Position numbers and translations under genes: made by a program
From: Sva-07 sp963741755
GTDB lineage: Bacteria > Actinomycetota > Acidimicrobiia > Acidimicrobiales > Ilumatobacteraceae
Length of the DNA stretch: 64,000 nucleotides
Direction: 5' to 3'
NCBI GenBank assembly: GCA_963741755.1
Contig: CAVUJG010000009.1
Location: forward strand, 1-64,000
Notes under the pieces: generated by a model
Database searches by the model: none
The model's input: the letters and a program-made list of their open reading frames with translations, nothing else
Told to the model about the DNA's origin: nothing
Part shown: piece after piece, positions 9,212 through 17,951 of the stretch
How positions within the stretch are numbered: the first letter of the stretch is position 1
Layout of the letters: every line of letters starts with the position of its first letter

Positions 9212-10149
9212 GTGTCGAGGACTCTGGCCAGCGCTGCGGCAGCATCGGATGGTCCCGCAACCGTCGTGAATCGGGCGCCCACCTGCTCGGCCAGTGACCG
9301 CGCTTCGACGTCGTCGGACTCGGGGGCCACGATCACCAGTTCCCCGAGACGCCGAGCGGCCGCAGGCACATCGCCCGGGGCGGTGGCACGGCAGTCGGAG
9401 AGCAGCACGACGATCTTGCGACCCGCCTTGGATCGAGCGAGCTGATCGGCCGCAGCGGTGAGCGCGGCAGCAACGTCGGTCGTCCCGAACCCGCGCAGCG
9501 CCAACACCGAGTCGATCACGCCTTCGTTGGACTTCGCGACGTCCTGGCTCTTCGCGGCGACGACGTCCTTGCCGAAGGACAGCACCGAGTAGTCGTCGGG
9601 GCTGCGCCACGCCACCGCCGACGCGGCGACGGCTGCGGTGGCCAGTGGCCGACCGGTCATCGATCCGCTGCGATCGACCAGGAGGCAGATCGCCGTGCCC
9701 GGCGTCGACCACGACCGCACCCGAAGATCGTCCGGATCGACAGCCGCACCTTCGGCACGGGCGGTCACCAGCGCATCGAGACTGGCGTCGACGTCGAGGT
9801 CACCGCCGTCGGGCCGGTATCGCTGAGTGCGCAACTGCCCCACGCCGCGCGGTGAGGCGGGACCTCGCTTGGCGAGGTCGAGGAACAACCGTCCGGCGAG
9901 CCGCCGGGCGAGATCGCGCAGCTTCGGATCGGTCGCACCCGTGAGGTCGGCCAACAGGGCGAGCGTGTCATCGGGGTCGTCATCGAGCGCCTTCGACAGC
10001 GCGTCCTCGTCGAGTTCACCGACCTCCGGTGAGATCTCGTCGAAGTGCGGTTGCTGTTCGAGCGCCCGTCGTGACGTGGTCTTGCGCCGCGCCTTCGAGA
10101 CCTCCTCGTCGGCAGCGTCACCCTCCTTCGCCGGAGGCGGGCTGTTCAG
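9208..10149 (-). CDS. VWA-domain protein, partner of MoxR ATPase
   Basis: Von Willebrand factor A protein of the kind paired with MoxR-type ATPases in chaperone/metal-insertion systems. An acidic N-terminal half (EISPEVGELDEDALSKAL and similar) precedes the VWA domain, which carries the MIDAS motif DRSGSMTG near residue 160 and a downstream GFGTTD. In its frame the first residues before NSPPPAKEG offer no ATG or TTG. CTG at 10149-10147 overlaps the moxR stop as CTGA, like the ATGA/GTGA couplings elsewhere here, and GTG further upstream is the alternative. Both fit translational coupling. It ends in the shared palindrome. Confidence 0.8.
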   Translation of the reverse strand: MNSPPPAKEGDAADEEVSKARRKTTSRRALEQQPHFDEISPEVGELDEDALSKALDDDPDDTLALLADLTGATDPKLRDLARRLAGRLFLDLAKRGPASPRGVGQLRTQRYRPDGGDLDVDASLDALVTARAEGAAVDPDDLRVRSWSTPGTAICLLVDRSGSMTGRPLATAAVAASAVAWRSPDDYSVLSFGKDVVAAKSQDVAKSNEGVIDSVLALRGFGTTDVAAALTAAADQLARSKAGRKIVVLLSDCRATAPGDVPAAARRLGELVIVAPESDDVEARSLAEQVGARFTTVAGPSDAAAALARVLDT

Positions 10150-11106
10150 CGAACCGGCGTCGCCCCGGTCGGGGCGATCTCTTTTCCCTCGTTCGACCCG
10201 CCATCGTCGACCTTGCCGAACACCGACTTCCACAGCTCGCGCACGATGTCTTCCGTCGAGCGGGTGGTGCCTTCTCGAAGTCGAACCCGCCCGGACAGGG
10301 CCACGAGTGCGGCGTCGAGCGACACATCGCCGGCCACCACCGACGACCCGCGCACGGCGGCCAGCGACGAAGCCACCGCACACATGTCGATCGCGCCGCG
10401 CACCGACGATCCGACGCGCAGGTCGCCGTGCGATCGAGTGAGCCGGACGAGCTCGACGACCTTGGCGACCCAGTCGGGATCGAGGTCGAGCGCTGCCCGA
10501 TTCGCGCAACGTGATCAGGCGTTCATCGGTCGCCGTCTGGTAATCGACCGCAAGTCGGCACACCCGGTCGTACACCGCTCCGGAGATGCGGGCCGTGCCG
10601 ATCGCATCGAACGGGTTCATCGCCGCCACCAGACGGAATCCGGGAGCGGCGGCGAGGCGGCCGAGGCGGGGAACGTGCAGTTCGCCTTCGCTCATGACCG
10701 TGATCAGAACGTTCAGCGTCTCCTCGGGCACACGGTTGATCTCCTCGACGTACAACAGGGAACCGTCGCGCAGCGCCGAAGCGAGCGGACCGTCGACGAA
10801 GACGTCGGCGTCGTAGCCCTCCGCCATCACGCGAGCCGGATCGAAGTGCCCGACGAGTCGAGCCGGGGTGAGTTCCGCGTTGCCCTCGACGAACTCGAAC
10901 CCGACGCCGAGCTGATGGGCGACCGTGCGCAGCAGCGTCGACTTGCCGGTCCCGGGAGGGCCCTCGATCACCACGTGACGATCGGCGATCAGCGCGGCGA
11001 CGACCAGTTCGATCTCGCGCCGTCGGCCGACGACCGTCGACCCGATCGAGGCAACGAGTTCGGATGGAAGCGGGCGCGTTGCGTTGGGGACCGCTGGCTC
11101 AGACAT
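10146..11106 (-). CDS. MoxR-family AAA+ ATPase, apparent frameshift
   Basis: AAA+ chaperone-like ATPase. Walker A GPPGTGKST at 49-57, Walker B region LLYVEEINR at 117-125 with Glu at the metal site, sensor-1 AAMNPFD near 165. After LITLRES (about position 10500) the frame continues as noise into the VWA gene. The correct continuation (LDPDWVAKVVELVRLTRSHGD, then VRGAIDMCAVASSL) is in the next frame and ends at 10146. The break is between about 10483 and 10500 and the span is 1 modulo 3. The C-terminal lid domain is intact once repaired. MoxR-VWA pairs act together to remodel or activate partner enzymes; the client is unknown. Confidence 0.88.
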
Positions 11107-11165
11107 GTGACCTCATCGCCCGCCGAACCTAGCGACCCACGTTCGACCGAAGCGGATCCGCCTCC

Positions 11166-11220
11166 ACCGAAATTCGGAGTCGGCGTGTCGCTCAGCGCGA
11201 GCGGGGCTCCGAATTTCGGT
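11166..11220. repeat. Dispersed hairpin element, family A, copy 1
   Basis: Perfect 14-bp inverted repeat ACCGAAATTCGGAG (11166-11179) and CTCCGAATTTCGGT (11207-11220). The core of 53 bp (11167-11219) matches the length of copy 2 at 14283-14335, and the loops share GCGCGAGC at the same place. It lies just after the stop of the minus-strand alcohol dehydrogenase, so it may also terminate that transcript. Confidence 0.75.
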
Positions 11221-11234
11221 TACTGGCGTGAGTG

Positions 11235-12389
11235 TCAGCCGTGGACGACGACGCCGCGGAGGTTGGTGCCGTCGCGCATCGCCTGGTACCCGTCGTTGAT
11301 CTCGTCGAGGGTGTAGCGGTTCGTGATCAGTTCGTCGAGCTTCAGCTGGCCATCGCGGTACATGTCGAGCAGGCGTGGGATGTCGGCTCGAGGATTGAGC
11401 GAACCGAAGATCGTTCCCTTGATCTCCTTGTTCCACATCGCGAGTTCGAACAGGTTCACGGACGACTCGGTCTGCGTCATCGGCGCGATGCCGGTCACCA
11501 CAATCGTGCCGCCCTTGCCGGCGAGCTGCGTACCGAGCGCCATCAGGTCGCCGTACAGCACTCCCGGCGTCATGATCACCTTGTCGGCCATCATTCCCTG
11601 CGTCATCTCCATCACGGCGGGCATGGCTTCCTCCATCGACGTGAACGCCTCGGTGGCCCCGAATTCCATCGCCTTCTCGCGTTTGAACTCGATCGGGTCG
11701 ACGGCAACCACACGGCGTGCCCCAGCCATGGCGGCGCCTTGCACCGCGTTGATTCCGATGCCGCCGATACCGACCACGACGACGGTGTCACCGGGTGCAA
11801 CCGCCGCCCGATTGGTTGCCGATCCCCACCCGGTGGCGACGCCACACGAAACCAACGCCACCGCCTCGAGCGGCAGGTCGGCGTCGACCTTGATCACCTG
11901 ATCGGTCGAGACACACGTGAAGTGCGAGAAGGTGCCGAGCTTCGCGAAGAGCATCGGGTCGGCACTGCCGTCGGCCATGTGGTGGCGGCTCGTGCCGTCG
12001 GTGATCATGCCCTTGAGGAACGCTCCAGCACCGGCGTCGCACAGGTTCTGACGACCCGTCGAGCAATATCGGCACTTGCCGCACGAGGGCACGAACGACG
12101 CCGACACGTGGTCACCGACTGCGACGCTCGTGACGCCAGGCCCGACCTCCGCGATCACACCGGCGCCTTCGTGGCCACCGATCGCCGGCCACATGCTCTC
12201 GATGCCCATCATTTCCCATGCCTCTTCCGGAGGCACCAGGTCGCCGGTGACCATGTGCTCGTCGCTGTGACAGAGCCCGGCAGCTTTCCACTCGACGATC
12301 ACCTCCCCCGCCTTGGGATCGTCGACCTCGATCTCCTCGATCTGCCACTCCTGGTTGATTCCGTGGAGTACGGCTGCCTTGCTCTTCAT
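11235..12389 (-). CDS. NDMA-type, mycofactocin-dependent alcohol dehydrogenase
   Basis: Zinc-containing medium-chain alcohol dehydrogenase of the Rxyl_3153/NDMA-dependent class, 384 residues. Catalytic-zinc motif AGLCHSDEH near 37-45, GGHEGAGV near 71-78, the structural-zinc cluster CGKCRYCSTGRQNLC near 104-118, and the nucleotide-binding GIGGIGINAVQGAAMAG. Members of this class keep NAD(H) bound and pass electrons to mycofactocin in vivo. That assignment is inferred from the close resemblance and from mftABC 9 kb away. A second paralogue lies directly upstream in the same direction. The 168 bp between them holds a family B hairpin element. Confidence 0.85.
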   Translation of the reverse strand: MKSKAAVLHGINQEWQIEEIEVDDPKAGEVIVEWKAAGLCHSDEHMVTGDLVPPEEAWEMMGIESMWPAIGGHEGAGVIAEVGPGVTSVAVGDHVSASFVPSCGKCRYCSTGRQNLCDAGAGAFLKGMITDGTSRHHMADGSADPMLFAKLGTFSHFTCVSTDQVIKVDADLPLEAVALVSCGVATGWGSATNRAAVAPGDTVVVVGIGGIGINAVQGAAMAGARRVVAVDPIEFKREKAMEFGATEAFTSMEEAMPAVMEMTQGMMADKVIMTPGVLYGDLMALGTQLAGKGGTIVVTGIAPMTQTESSVNLFELAMWNKEIKGTIFGSLNPRADIPRLLDMYRDGQLKLDELITNRYTLDEINDGYQAMRDGTNLRGVVVHG

Positions 12390-12484
12390 GGCGATCCCCT
12401 TTCACCTGTTGTTGCGGTCTTCCCCTGATGTTGCGAACTCCGATCGTGCACCGCCGGCGAGGGAAGCGCCAGCGACGAGCCGGA

Positions 12485-12536
12485 GTCGGGCCGACCCCGA
12501 GTGACCGGTCACCGACTCGCCGTGAGGCCCGACAAG
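12485..12536. repeat. 52-bp dispersed hairpin element, family B, copy 2
   Basis: Same ends (GTCGGGCCGACC and TCGCCGTGAGGCCCGACAAG) and same 52-bp length as copy 1 at 4297-4348. The centre differs and contains its own palindrome GTGACCGGTCAC. It sits between the two alcohol dehydrogenase genes, 22 bp after the stop of the upstream one. Confidence 0.75.
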
Positions 12537-12557
12537 ATGCCGGGCCCGGCTGGTGTA

Positions 12558-13685
12558 TCAGTCATAGATGAGGACGCCACGGATGTTCTTGCCGTTGCGC
12601 ATGTCCTCGAAGCCTTGGTTGATCTCGTCGAGCGAGTAGGTGTTGGTGACCAGCGTGTCGAGGTCGAGCTGGCCCTGCGTGTAGAGCTCGAGCAGCGCCG
12701 GGATGTCCTTGCGGATGTTGGCCGAACCGAACAGCGACCCGATGATCTGCTTCTCGAAGAGCGTCAGGAACGCGCCGGGCACCGCCATCGACGGCTCGAC
12801 GGTCGGGTGGATGTTGGTGACGACGATCTTCGAGCGCTTGCCACCGAGGTGGAATGCCTCGCCGAGCGCATCGCCGTTGCCGACACCCATCGTCATGATC
12901 ACCTTGTCGAACCCACGTCCCCACGTGGAGTCGCCCAGGCCCTCCATCGCCTCGGCGATCGACGCATAGGTGTGCGTGGCACCGAGTTCCATGGCGGTCT
13001 CGCGCTTGAACTCGACCGGGTCGATCGCCGCGATGACGCGGGCACCGGCGAGCTTGGCGCCCTGAATCGCGTTGGCACCGATACCACCGGCACCGACGAC
13101 GGCGACGAAATCGTTCGGGCCGACTTCGGCGGCGTACACCGCGGAGCCCCACCCGGTGACGACGCCGCAGCCGAGCAGGCAGGCGCGATCGAGTGGGAGT
13201 TCCTTGTCGATCTTCACGCAGCTCGACTCGTGGACCACGGTGTGCTGGGCGAACGTGCCGAGCAGACACATCAGGCCGAGGTCCTCACCATCGGCAGTGT
13301 GGTGGCGGGCAGTGCCGTCGGAGATCTGACGGCCGGTCGGGAATGCCGCACCGCCGATGTCGCAGAGGTTCGAGTGGCCGGACGCGCAGCTCGGGCAACG
13401 TCCGCACGCCGGGATGAATCCGAAGACGACGTGGTCGCCCGGCTCGAGACCGACGACGTTGGGACCGACCTCCATCACGATGCCGGCACCTTCGTGGCCA
13501 CCGATCAGCGGCATCGGCGAGGTGGCGCCGGCGAGGTCGCCGGTCACGAGGTGTTCGTCGGAGTGGCACATGCCCGACGCCTTCATCTGGACGAGCACTT
13601 CTCCGGACTTGGGCGGGTCGAGTTCGATGGTCTCGACGCTCCATTCCTGGCCGACGTCTCTGAGTACTGCTGCCTTGGTCTGCAT
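12558..13685 (-). CDS. NDMA-type, mycofactocin-dependent alcohol dehydrogenase (second copy)
   Basis: 375-residue paralogue of the downstream alcohol dehydrogenase and of the same class. SGMCHSDEH near 37-45, IGGHEGAGIV, structural zinc cluster CGRCPSCASGHSNLC, and Rossmann motif GAGGIGANAIQGAKLAG. The two differ widely in the substrate-facing regions, for example GDLAGATSPMPLIGG here against GDLVPPEEAWEMMG in the other copy, so they probably take different alcohols. The start is ATG 13685. It is divergent from the hypothetical gene at 13741 across 55 bp. Confidence 0.85.
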   Translation of the reverse strand: MQTKAAVLRDVGQEWSVETIELDPPKSGEVLVQMKASGMCHSDEHLVTGDLAGATSPMPLIGGHEGAGIVMEVGPNVVGLEPGDHVVFGFIPACGRCPSCASGHSNLCDIGGAAFPTGRQISDGTARHHTADGEDLGLMCLLGTFAQHTVVHESSCVKIDKELPLDRACLLGCGVVTGWGSAVYAAEVGPNDFVAVVGAGGIGANAIQGAKLAGARVIAAIDPVEFKRETAMELGATHTYASIAEAMEGLGDSTWGRGFDKVIMTMGVGNGDALGEAFHLGGKRSKIVVTNIHPTVEPSMAVPGAFLTLFEKQIIGSLFGSANIRKDIPALLELYTQGQLDLDTLVTNTYSLDEINQGFEDMRNGKNIRGVLIYD

Positions 13686-13740
13686 GAGCCGAAGAGTACG
13701 TCAGGTGTCAACGCACGGTGGCATCGGACACACTGGCGTG

Positions 13741-14277
13741 ATGACCGCCAAGGAGCCCTCCCCCGGCACCGACCCGGAGAGTGTCGTGGAGTTCGTCCGG
13801 TCCCTGCCGGACGATGATCTGCACCACCTCGCAGAGGTGGTTCGACAGGTCCAGATCGAGCGGGCGATCGACAGCGGCGACCACGATGCGATCATCGCCG
13901 CCGGCTTCGAGGCGGGGTTCGGTCGTGACGGCCTCGGCGTGCTGCCGTGGGTCGAGGGCAGCGTGATCGTGTGCCCGGGCGGCATGGTGTCGAAATCGAA
14001 GACGAGCCATCGCTGCCGGTTCATCAGCGTCGATGACGTCTGGGTCTGGGATTCGGGGTTGCTCCTGCGCGAGGACAAGCGATCGTCCCCCGGCACCGCC
14101 GACGGCTTCCGGGCGATCGCCCTCGTCCCGCTCGTCGACGGCACCGAGCTCGACGTGGTCACCGGCAAGGCCCGCAGCGGCCAACACTCCGTCGACCATG
14201 TGGTGAGCTACGAGGTGCGCGGCGGCGACCTCGTCGAGGTCAGCCAACGCACCGTCACCCCCGCCAACATGCGCTGA
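13741..14277 (+). CDS. Conserved-looking protein of unknown function
   Basis: 178 residues, soluble, acidic at the N-terminus, with no signal peptide or membrane segment. Composition and codon use match the neighbours and the antisense frames look like shadows, so it is probably real. I do not recognise the family. Notable stretches are WVEGSVIVCPGGMVSKSKTSH and a WVWDSG turn. A CACACT box 6 nt before ATG 13741 resembles the leaderless promoters elsewhere. It converges on the M16 protease gene, with a family A hairpin between the two stops. Confidence 0.7.
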   Translation: MTAKEPSPGTDPESVVEFVRSLPDDDLHHLAEVVRQVQIERAIDSGDHDAIIAAGFEAGFGRDGLGVLPWVEGSVIVCPGGMVSKSKTSHRCRFISVDDVWVWDSGLLLREDKRSSPGTADGFRAIALVPLVDGTELDVVTGKARSGQHSVDHVVSYEVRGGDLVEVSQRTVTPANMR

Positions 14278-14282
14278 CAATC

Positions 14283-14335
14283 CCGAAATTCGGAGCCACC
14301 ATCGCGCCTGGCGCGAGCACAGCTCCGAATTTCGG
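14283..14335. repeat. Dispersed hairpin element, family A, copy 2
   Basis: Perfect 14-bp arms CCGAAATTCGGAGC and GCTCCGAATTTCGG around a loop with an inner stem TCGCGC-ctg-GCGCGA. It is the same 53-bp length as the core of copy 1 at 11167-11219. It lies between the convergent stops at 14277 and 14350, so it may serve as a bidirectional terminator. Confidence 0.75.
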
Positions 14336-14349
14336 ATCTGGGGCGGGGG

Positions 14350-17283
14350 TCAGCGGGGGACGACGCGGACTTCGATGTAGCGATCGGCGGGGAGCCACCG
14401 TGACATGGCGTCGCGGATGTCAGCGGCGTCGATCACGTCGACCCACTGGGATTGACCGAGGAACTCGTCGAACGACGCATTCCCTGCGGGGTCGGTGAAC
14501 ACCGACAACACCTCGTCGTTGATCTGTTCGTTGCTGAACAGGTCCAACTGCTGGCGGATGTTCTCGCTCGCTGCGGCGAACTCCGCCTCCGTTGGGCCCG
14601 CGGTGCGTAGATCGTCGAGCTGCGCGGTCACGGCGGCAACGACCTCGTCGAGCAGTTCCGGAGCAGTCGTGTTCGAGATGTACGTCTCGGCGTTGGGGGT
14701 TGCACCGTCGGCTATCTGAACGAACGAGAACGGCGAGTACGAGTCGCCCAGTTCCTCACGCACGACGTCGGCGAGGCGCGCCGTCACGACCTCCTGGAGG
14801 ATTGCCGCCGTGATGTCGTCGCGCCGCTCTGGCGTGGCCGGCGCGGTGAACAGCATCGCAACCGACGCTTGGGCGCCCTCGCCCGCGACGGTCTGCTCGG
14901 CGACGATGCCTGCTGGCGGGTCCGGCTCGACGAAGTCGACCGACTCGACACGATCGGTCGACGGCAAGGTGCCGAGGTAGCGCCGCGAGAGCTCGACGAC
15001 CTCGGCCACGTCGAAGTCGCCGCTGAACGCGAAGGCGAAATCGGATGCGTCGCCGAACCGGTCGCGGTAGACGCGGTCGATGTCCTCAGCCGTCACGGAG
15101 TTCAGCGAATCGACGGTCGGAAGCAGGTAGCGCTGGTCGTCGTAGCGCGCCTCGAGCAGCGTCTTGAACTCGGCGTAGCCCGGGTCGATCGACGGATCGG
15201 CGGCGATCGCCAGTTCGTCGTCGAGGTACTGCTCGAGCGCCACCGGATCGACACGGGGCTGCGTCATCGAAAGATGGATCAGCTGGAAGAGGGTTTCGAG
15301 GTCACTCGTCGATGCGCTGCCGAAGAACCCTTCCGTGAACGAGTCCACGAACGCCTGCAGCCCGACGTCCTTGTCGGAGAGGAAGTCCTCGAGTTCGACG
15401 GGCCCGTACGTGGCGATGCCGCTCTGGCCGACCACGGCGCCGGCCGCATCCCCGGCTGGAACGTCGGGATCGGCGAGCACCGCGAGTCCGCCGGGGCTGC
15501 GCGCCTCGAAGGCCACCTGGCCCTCGCCGATCGTGCTGGTGTTGAGTGCGACCCGGACGCCGTTGCCGAACTCGAGCACGATCGGGTCGACGAAGTCACC
15601 GATCCCGTTCTCGGAGAGTCGCTCGCTGGAGATCTCGTCGACCGGTTCGGGTGCAACCATCAGGTCACCTTCGATGCCGGTGTCGTCGGGTCGCGGCGAC
15701 AGTTCTCGGTCACGCATCGACGTCGCTTGTCCCTCGAAGGTGGCAGCGTCGGGCACGTCGCCGGCTTCGCTCTCGGGCACGACGATCAGGACGTGCGGCG
15801 CCGATTCCGCGAGGCGTTGCACAAAGCCGTAGGCGACCGTCTCGGGGGTCACCCGGTCGAGCACGGCCTGGGTGAACTCGAACTGTGCGTCGGCGGTCGG
15901 AATCGGTTCGTCGGTGAGGGCATGACGGACGTACTCGTCGGCGAAGTCCGCGTCCTGGCGCGAGTTGCGCCCGTCGTAGGTCGACTGTGCCGACGAGCGG
16001 TACGACTCGACCACTCGATCGACCTCGGCCTGCGAGAATCCGAACCGGCGAACCCGCTCGTACTCGTCGAACACCGCTTGCGCCGACGCTTCGAGCGAAT
16101 CGCCGTCGGCCGACACGATGATCTCGGGTGCGTCCAGGCTGCGGACGAAGCCACTCGAATCCACCCGAGCGTCGTCGAAGGGCGCCTCGCCACGCAGCGC
16201 GTCATTGCCGAGACGTGTCGCGATGATGTCGAAGGCCATCGAGTCGAGGATCAGGTTCTGGTAGTCGGCTTCAAACGTCTCGCTGGTGGAGGCTGCGAGC
16301 GGCAACGTGACCTGCGCCGACCCTTCGGCCACGTCGGGGTCGGCGAGGATCGACACCTGCGGATCCCTCGACGGTTCAACGACCAGCTCGGGCCGTGCGG
16401 GCGACGAACCCCTGGCAACGACCGGTCCGAACCGTGCGACGATGCCGTCTTCGATCATGCCGGTGTCGATGTCGCCGACCACGACGATCGCTGCGTTGTC
16501 GGGCCGGTACCAGTCGTCGTAGAACGCCCGGAGCGGTTCGGCGTTCATCGCGTCGATCGCGGTGTCGGTGCCGATCGGATCCTTGTCCTCGTAGGGCGAT
16601 CCGGAGAGGAAGAGCTCCTCCAGTGCGTCGAAGACGCGGCCATCGGAGGTCGCCTCCGAGCCACGCCACTCGTCGAGTACCACCCCACGCTCGGCCTCGA
16701 CTTGCGATTGATCGATCGTGGCCGCCGAGAGCCACTGTTCGAGCACGTCGAGGCCCGTCTCGACGACCGCCGCGTCCTCGGTCGGCATAGTCAGCTGATA
16801 GACGGTCTCGTCGTAGCTGGTGTACGCGTTGATGTCGGCGCCGAAGCCGGCGCCGAAGCTGCGGAGTACGGCGATCAACTCGTTCTCGGGGAACTCCTCG
16901 GTGCCGTTGAACAGCATGTGTTCGAGAAAGTGGGCACCACCGTCTTGCGTGTCGTCCTCCAACGCTGAACCCGCATCGACCGCGAGGCGCATCTCGACTC
17001 GGAGGCCGGGGTTGTCGTTGTCCCGAATGAAGTAGCGAAGGCCGTTGTCGAGTTCGCCGATCACGATCGCCGGGTCGGGCTCGCTGATCGAGGGCAGTCC
17101 GGTCGGGTCTGGCGCGGTGACCGGCGTCGAGCCATCGACGGTTTGTGGAGCTGCACTGCTCACCGGCGTGCCATCGGGCTCCTTCACCTCGACGTCGGAC
17201 GTGGCGGTGCATGCCGCAAGCGTTGCGGCGAGAACGACCGCCGTCGCGGTCCAGAAACGTCGGGACCGACGAGCGGAGATCAC
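14350..17283 (-). CDS. M16 (pitrilysin/insulinase) family zinc protease, lipoprotein
   Basis: 977-residue two-lobed M16 peptidase. A signal peptide with lipobox LAAC (Cys25) suggests it is anchored outside the membrane. The zinc-binding motif HFLEH is at 118-122, with the third ligand expected in the EAERGVVLDEW helix about 75 residues on. The second half has the inactive-lobe architecture, with GDFDVAEVVELSRRYLG. GTG 17283 overlaps the stop of the precorrin-2 dehydrogenase gene by 4 bp (GTGA), so it is the second gene of that operon. A metabolic link between the two is not obvious. It ends near a family A hairpin. Confidence 0.92.
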   Translation of the reverse strand: MISARRSRRFWTATAVVLAATLAACTATSDVEVKEPDGTPVSSAAPQTVDGSTPVTAPDPTGLPSISEPDPAIVIGELDNGLRYFIRDNDNPGLRVEMRLAVDAGSALEDDTQDGGAHFLEHMLFNGTEEFPENELIAVLRSFGAGFGADINAYTSYDETVYQLTMPTEDAAVVETGLDVLEQWLSAATIDQSQVEAERGVVLDEWRGSEATSDGRVFDALEELFLSGSPYEDKDPIGTDTAIDAMNAEPLRAFYDDWYRPDNAAIVVVGDIDTGMIEDGIVARFGPVVARGSSPARPELVVEPSRDPQVSILADPDVAEGSAQVTLPLAASTSETFEADYQNLILDSMAFDIIATRLGNDALRGEAPFDDARVDSSGFVRSLDAPEIIVSADGDSLEASAQAVFDEYERVRRFGFSQAEVDRVVESYRSSAQSTYDGRNSRQDADFADEYVRHALTDEPIPTADAQFEFTQAVLDRVTPETVAYGFVQRLAESAPHVLIVVPESEAGDVPDAATFEGQATSMRDRELSPRPDDTGIEGDLMVAPEPVDEISSERLSENGIGDFVDPIVLEFGNGVRVALNTSTIGEGQVAFEARSPGGLAVLADPDVPAGDAAGAVVGQSGIATYGPVELEDFLSDKDVGLQAFVDSFTEGFFGSASTSDLETLFQLIHLSMTQPRVDPVALEQYLDDELAIAADPSIDPGYAEFKTLLEARYDDQRYLLPTVDSLNSVTAEDIDRVYRDRFGDASDFAFAFSGDFDVAEVVELSRRYLGTLPSTDRVESVDFVEPDPPAGIVAEQTVAGEGAQASVAMLFTAPATPERRDDITAAILQEVVTARLADVVREELGDSYSPFSFVQIADGATPNAETYISNTTAPELLDEVVAAVTAQLDDLRTAGPTEAEFAAASENIRQQLDLFSNEQINDEVLSVFTDPAGNASFDEFLGQSQWVDVIDAADIRDAMSRWLPADRYIEVRVVPR

Positions 17284-17882
17284 GGGGCGAGACTACGACC
17301 GCCGAGCGCTTCGGCGATGCCGCGCCGGACGCGTTCGGTCCAGTCGATGTCCTCGGTCGACGCGCCGCTCGCCTGGACCTCGGAGCGCTCGGCGGCGAGG
17401 GTCTCCGCGAGTGTGCCGATCTCGTCGGTGAGGAACTCGTCGATCACGTTGCGCAGCTCGCGGGCGAGCGCTGGGCTTGCACCGTCGGTGCTGACCGCAA
17501 TCGTGACGCGACCGCGCCGGGCGATCGCCGGGAGAATGAACTCGCAGTCGACGGGCTGATCCGCCGCGTTCGTCCAGATGCCGCGGTCACGCGCCTCGGC
17601 GGAGATCGTCGCATCGACATGCTCGTCGCCGGTGGCCGTCACGACGAGTCGGATGCCGTCGAGATCCGCCGACTCGAACGCCCGGGGGCGCAGGTCGGCG
17701 ATCGTCGTGACGTCGACGTGCTCGCTCACGTCCGCTGCGACGAGGCGCACACGAGCGCCGGCGGCCGCGAGGCCCTCTGCTTTGCGGGCACCAATTCGTC
17801 CTCCTCCGACAACGAGGACGTCCATGTCGTGGAGGTCGAGGAAGACCGGATAGGCGAACGTCGACGCCGATTCGAGGGGCAT
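17280..17882 (-). CDS. Precorrin-2 dehydrogenase (siroheme synthase N-terminal type)
   Basis: NAD-dependent oxidation of precorrin-2 to sirohydrochlorin, the second step of siroheme synthesis. 200 residues with the Rossmann motif VLVVGGGRIGARKAEGL at about 22-38 and the family's VTATGDEHVD and NAADQPVDCEFILPA blocks. ATG 17882 begins MPLESASTFAYPVFLDL. The CysG methyltransferase half is not fused here and is supplied by the SUMT gene at 20408. The gene is divergent from the APS reductase operon over 69 AT-rich bp containing a dyad, so the two directions are probably co-regulated. Confidence 0.9.
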   Translation of the reverse strand: MPLESASTFAYPVFLDLHDMDVLVVGGGRIGARKAEGLAAAGARVRLVAADVSEHVDVTTIADLRPRAFESADLDGIRLVVTATGDEHVDATISAEARDRGIWTNAADQPVDCEFILPAIARRGRVTIAVSTDGASPALARELRNVIDEFLTDEIGTLAETLAAERSEVQASGASTEDIDWTERVRRGIAEALGGRSLAP

Positions 17883-17897
17883 TTCGGAAGTGTACGA

Positions 17898-17940
17898 AAT
17901 CAATTCCCTACAAAGTTGATCTGTTTGGTCGGAATTGATT
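17898..17940. promoter_or_regulatory. Operator-like dyad in the sulfur-assimilation divergent promoter
   Basis: Perfect 10-bp inverted repeat AATCAATTCC (17898-17907) and GGAATTGATT (17931-17940), 23 bp apart. It sits in an AT-rich island unlike its GC-rich surroundings, between the divergent starts of precorrin-2 dehydrogenase and APS reductase. Likely a binding site for a sulfur- or siroheme-responsive regulator; the regulator is not in the window. Confidence 0.55.
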
Positions 17941-17951
17941 GAATACTCCCC

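Noticed and set aside
14869..16968. Open frame of 699 codons on the plus strand opposite the M16 protease
   Set aside because: Shadow of the protease gene; no domain or signal, and typical antisense composition.
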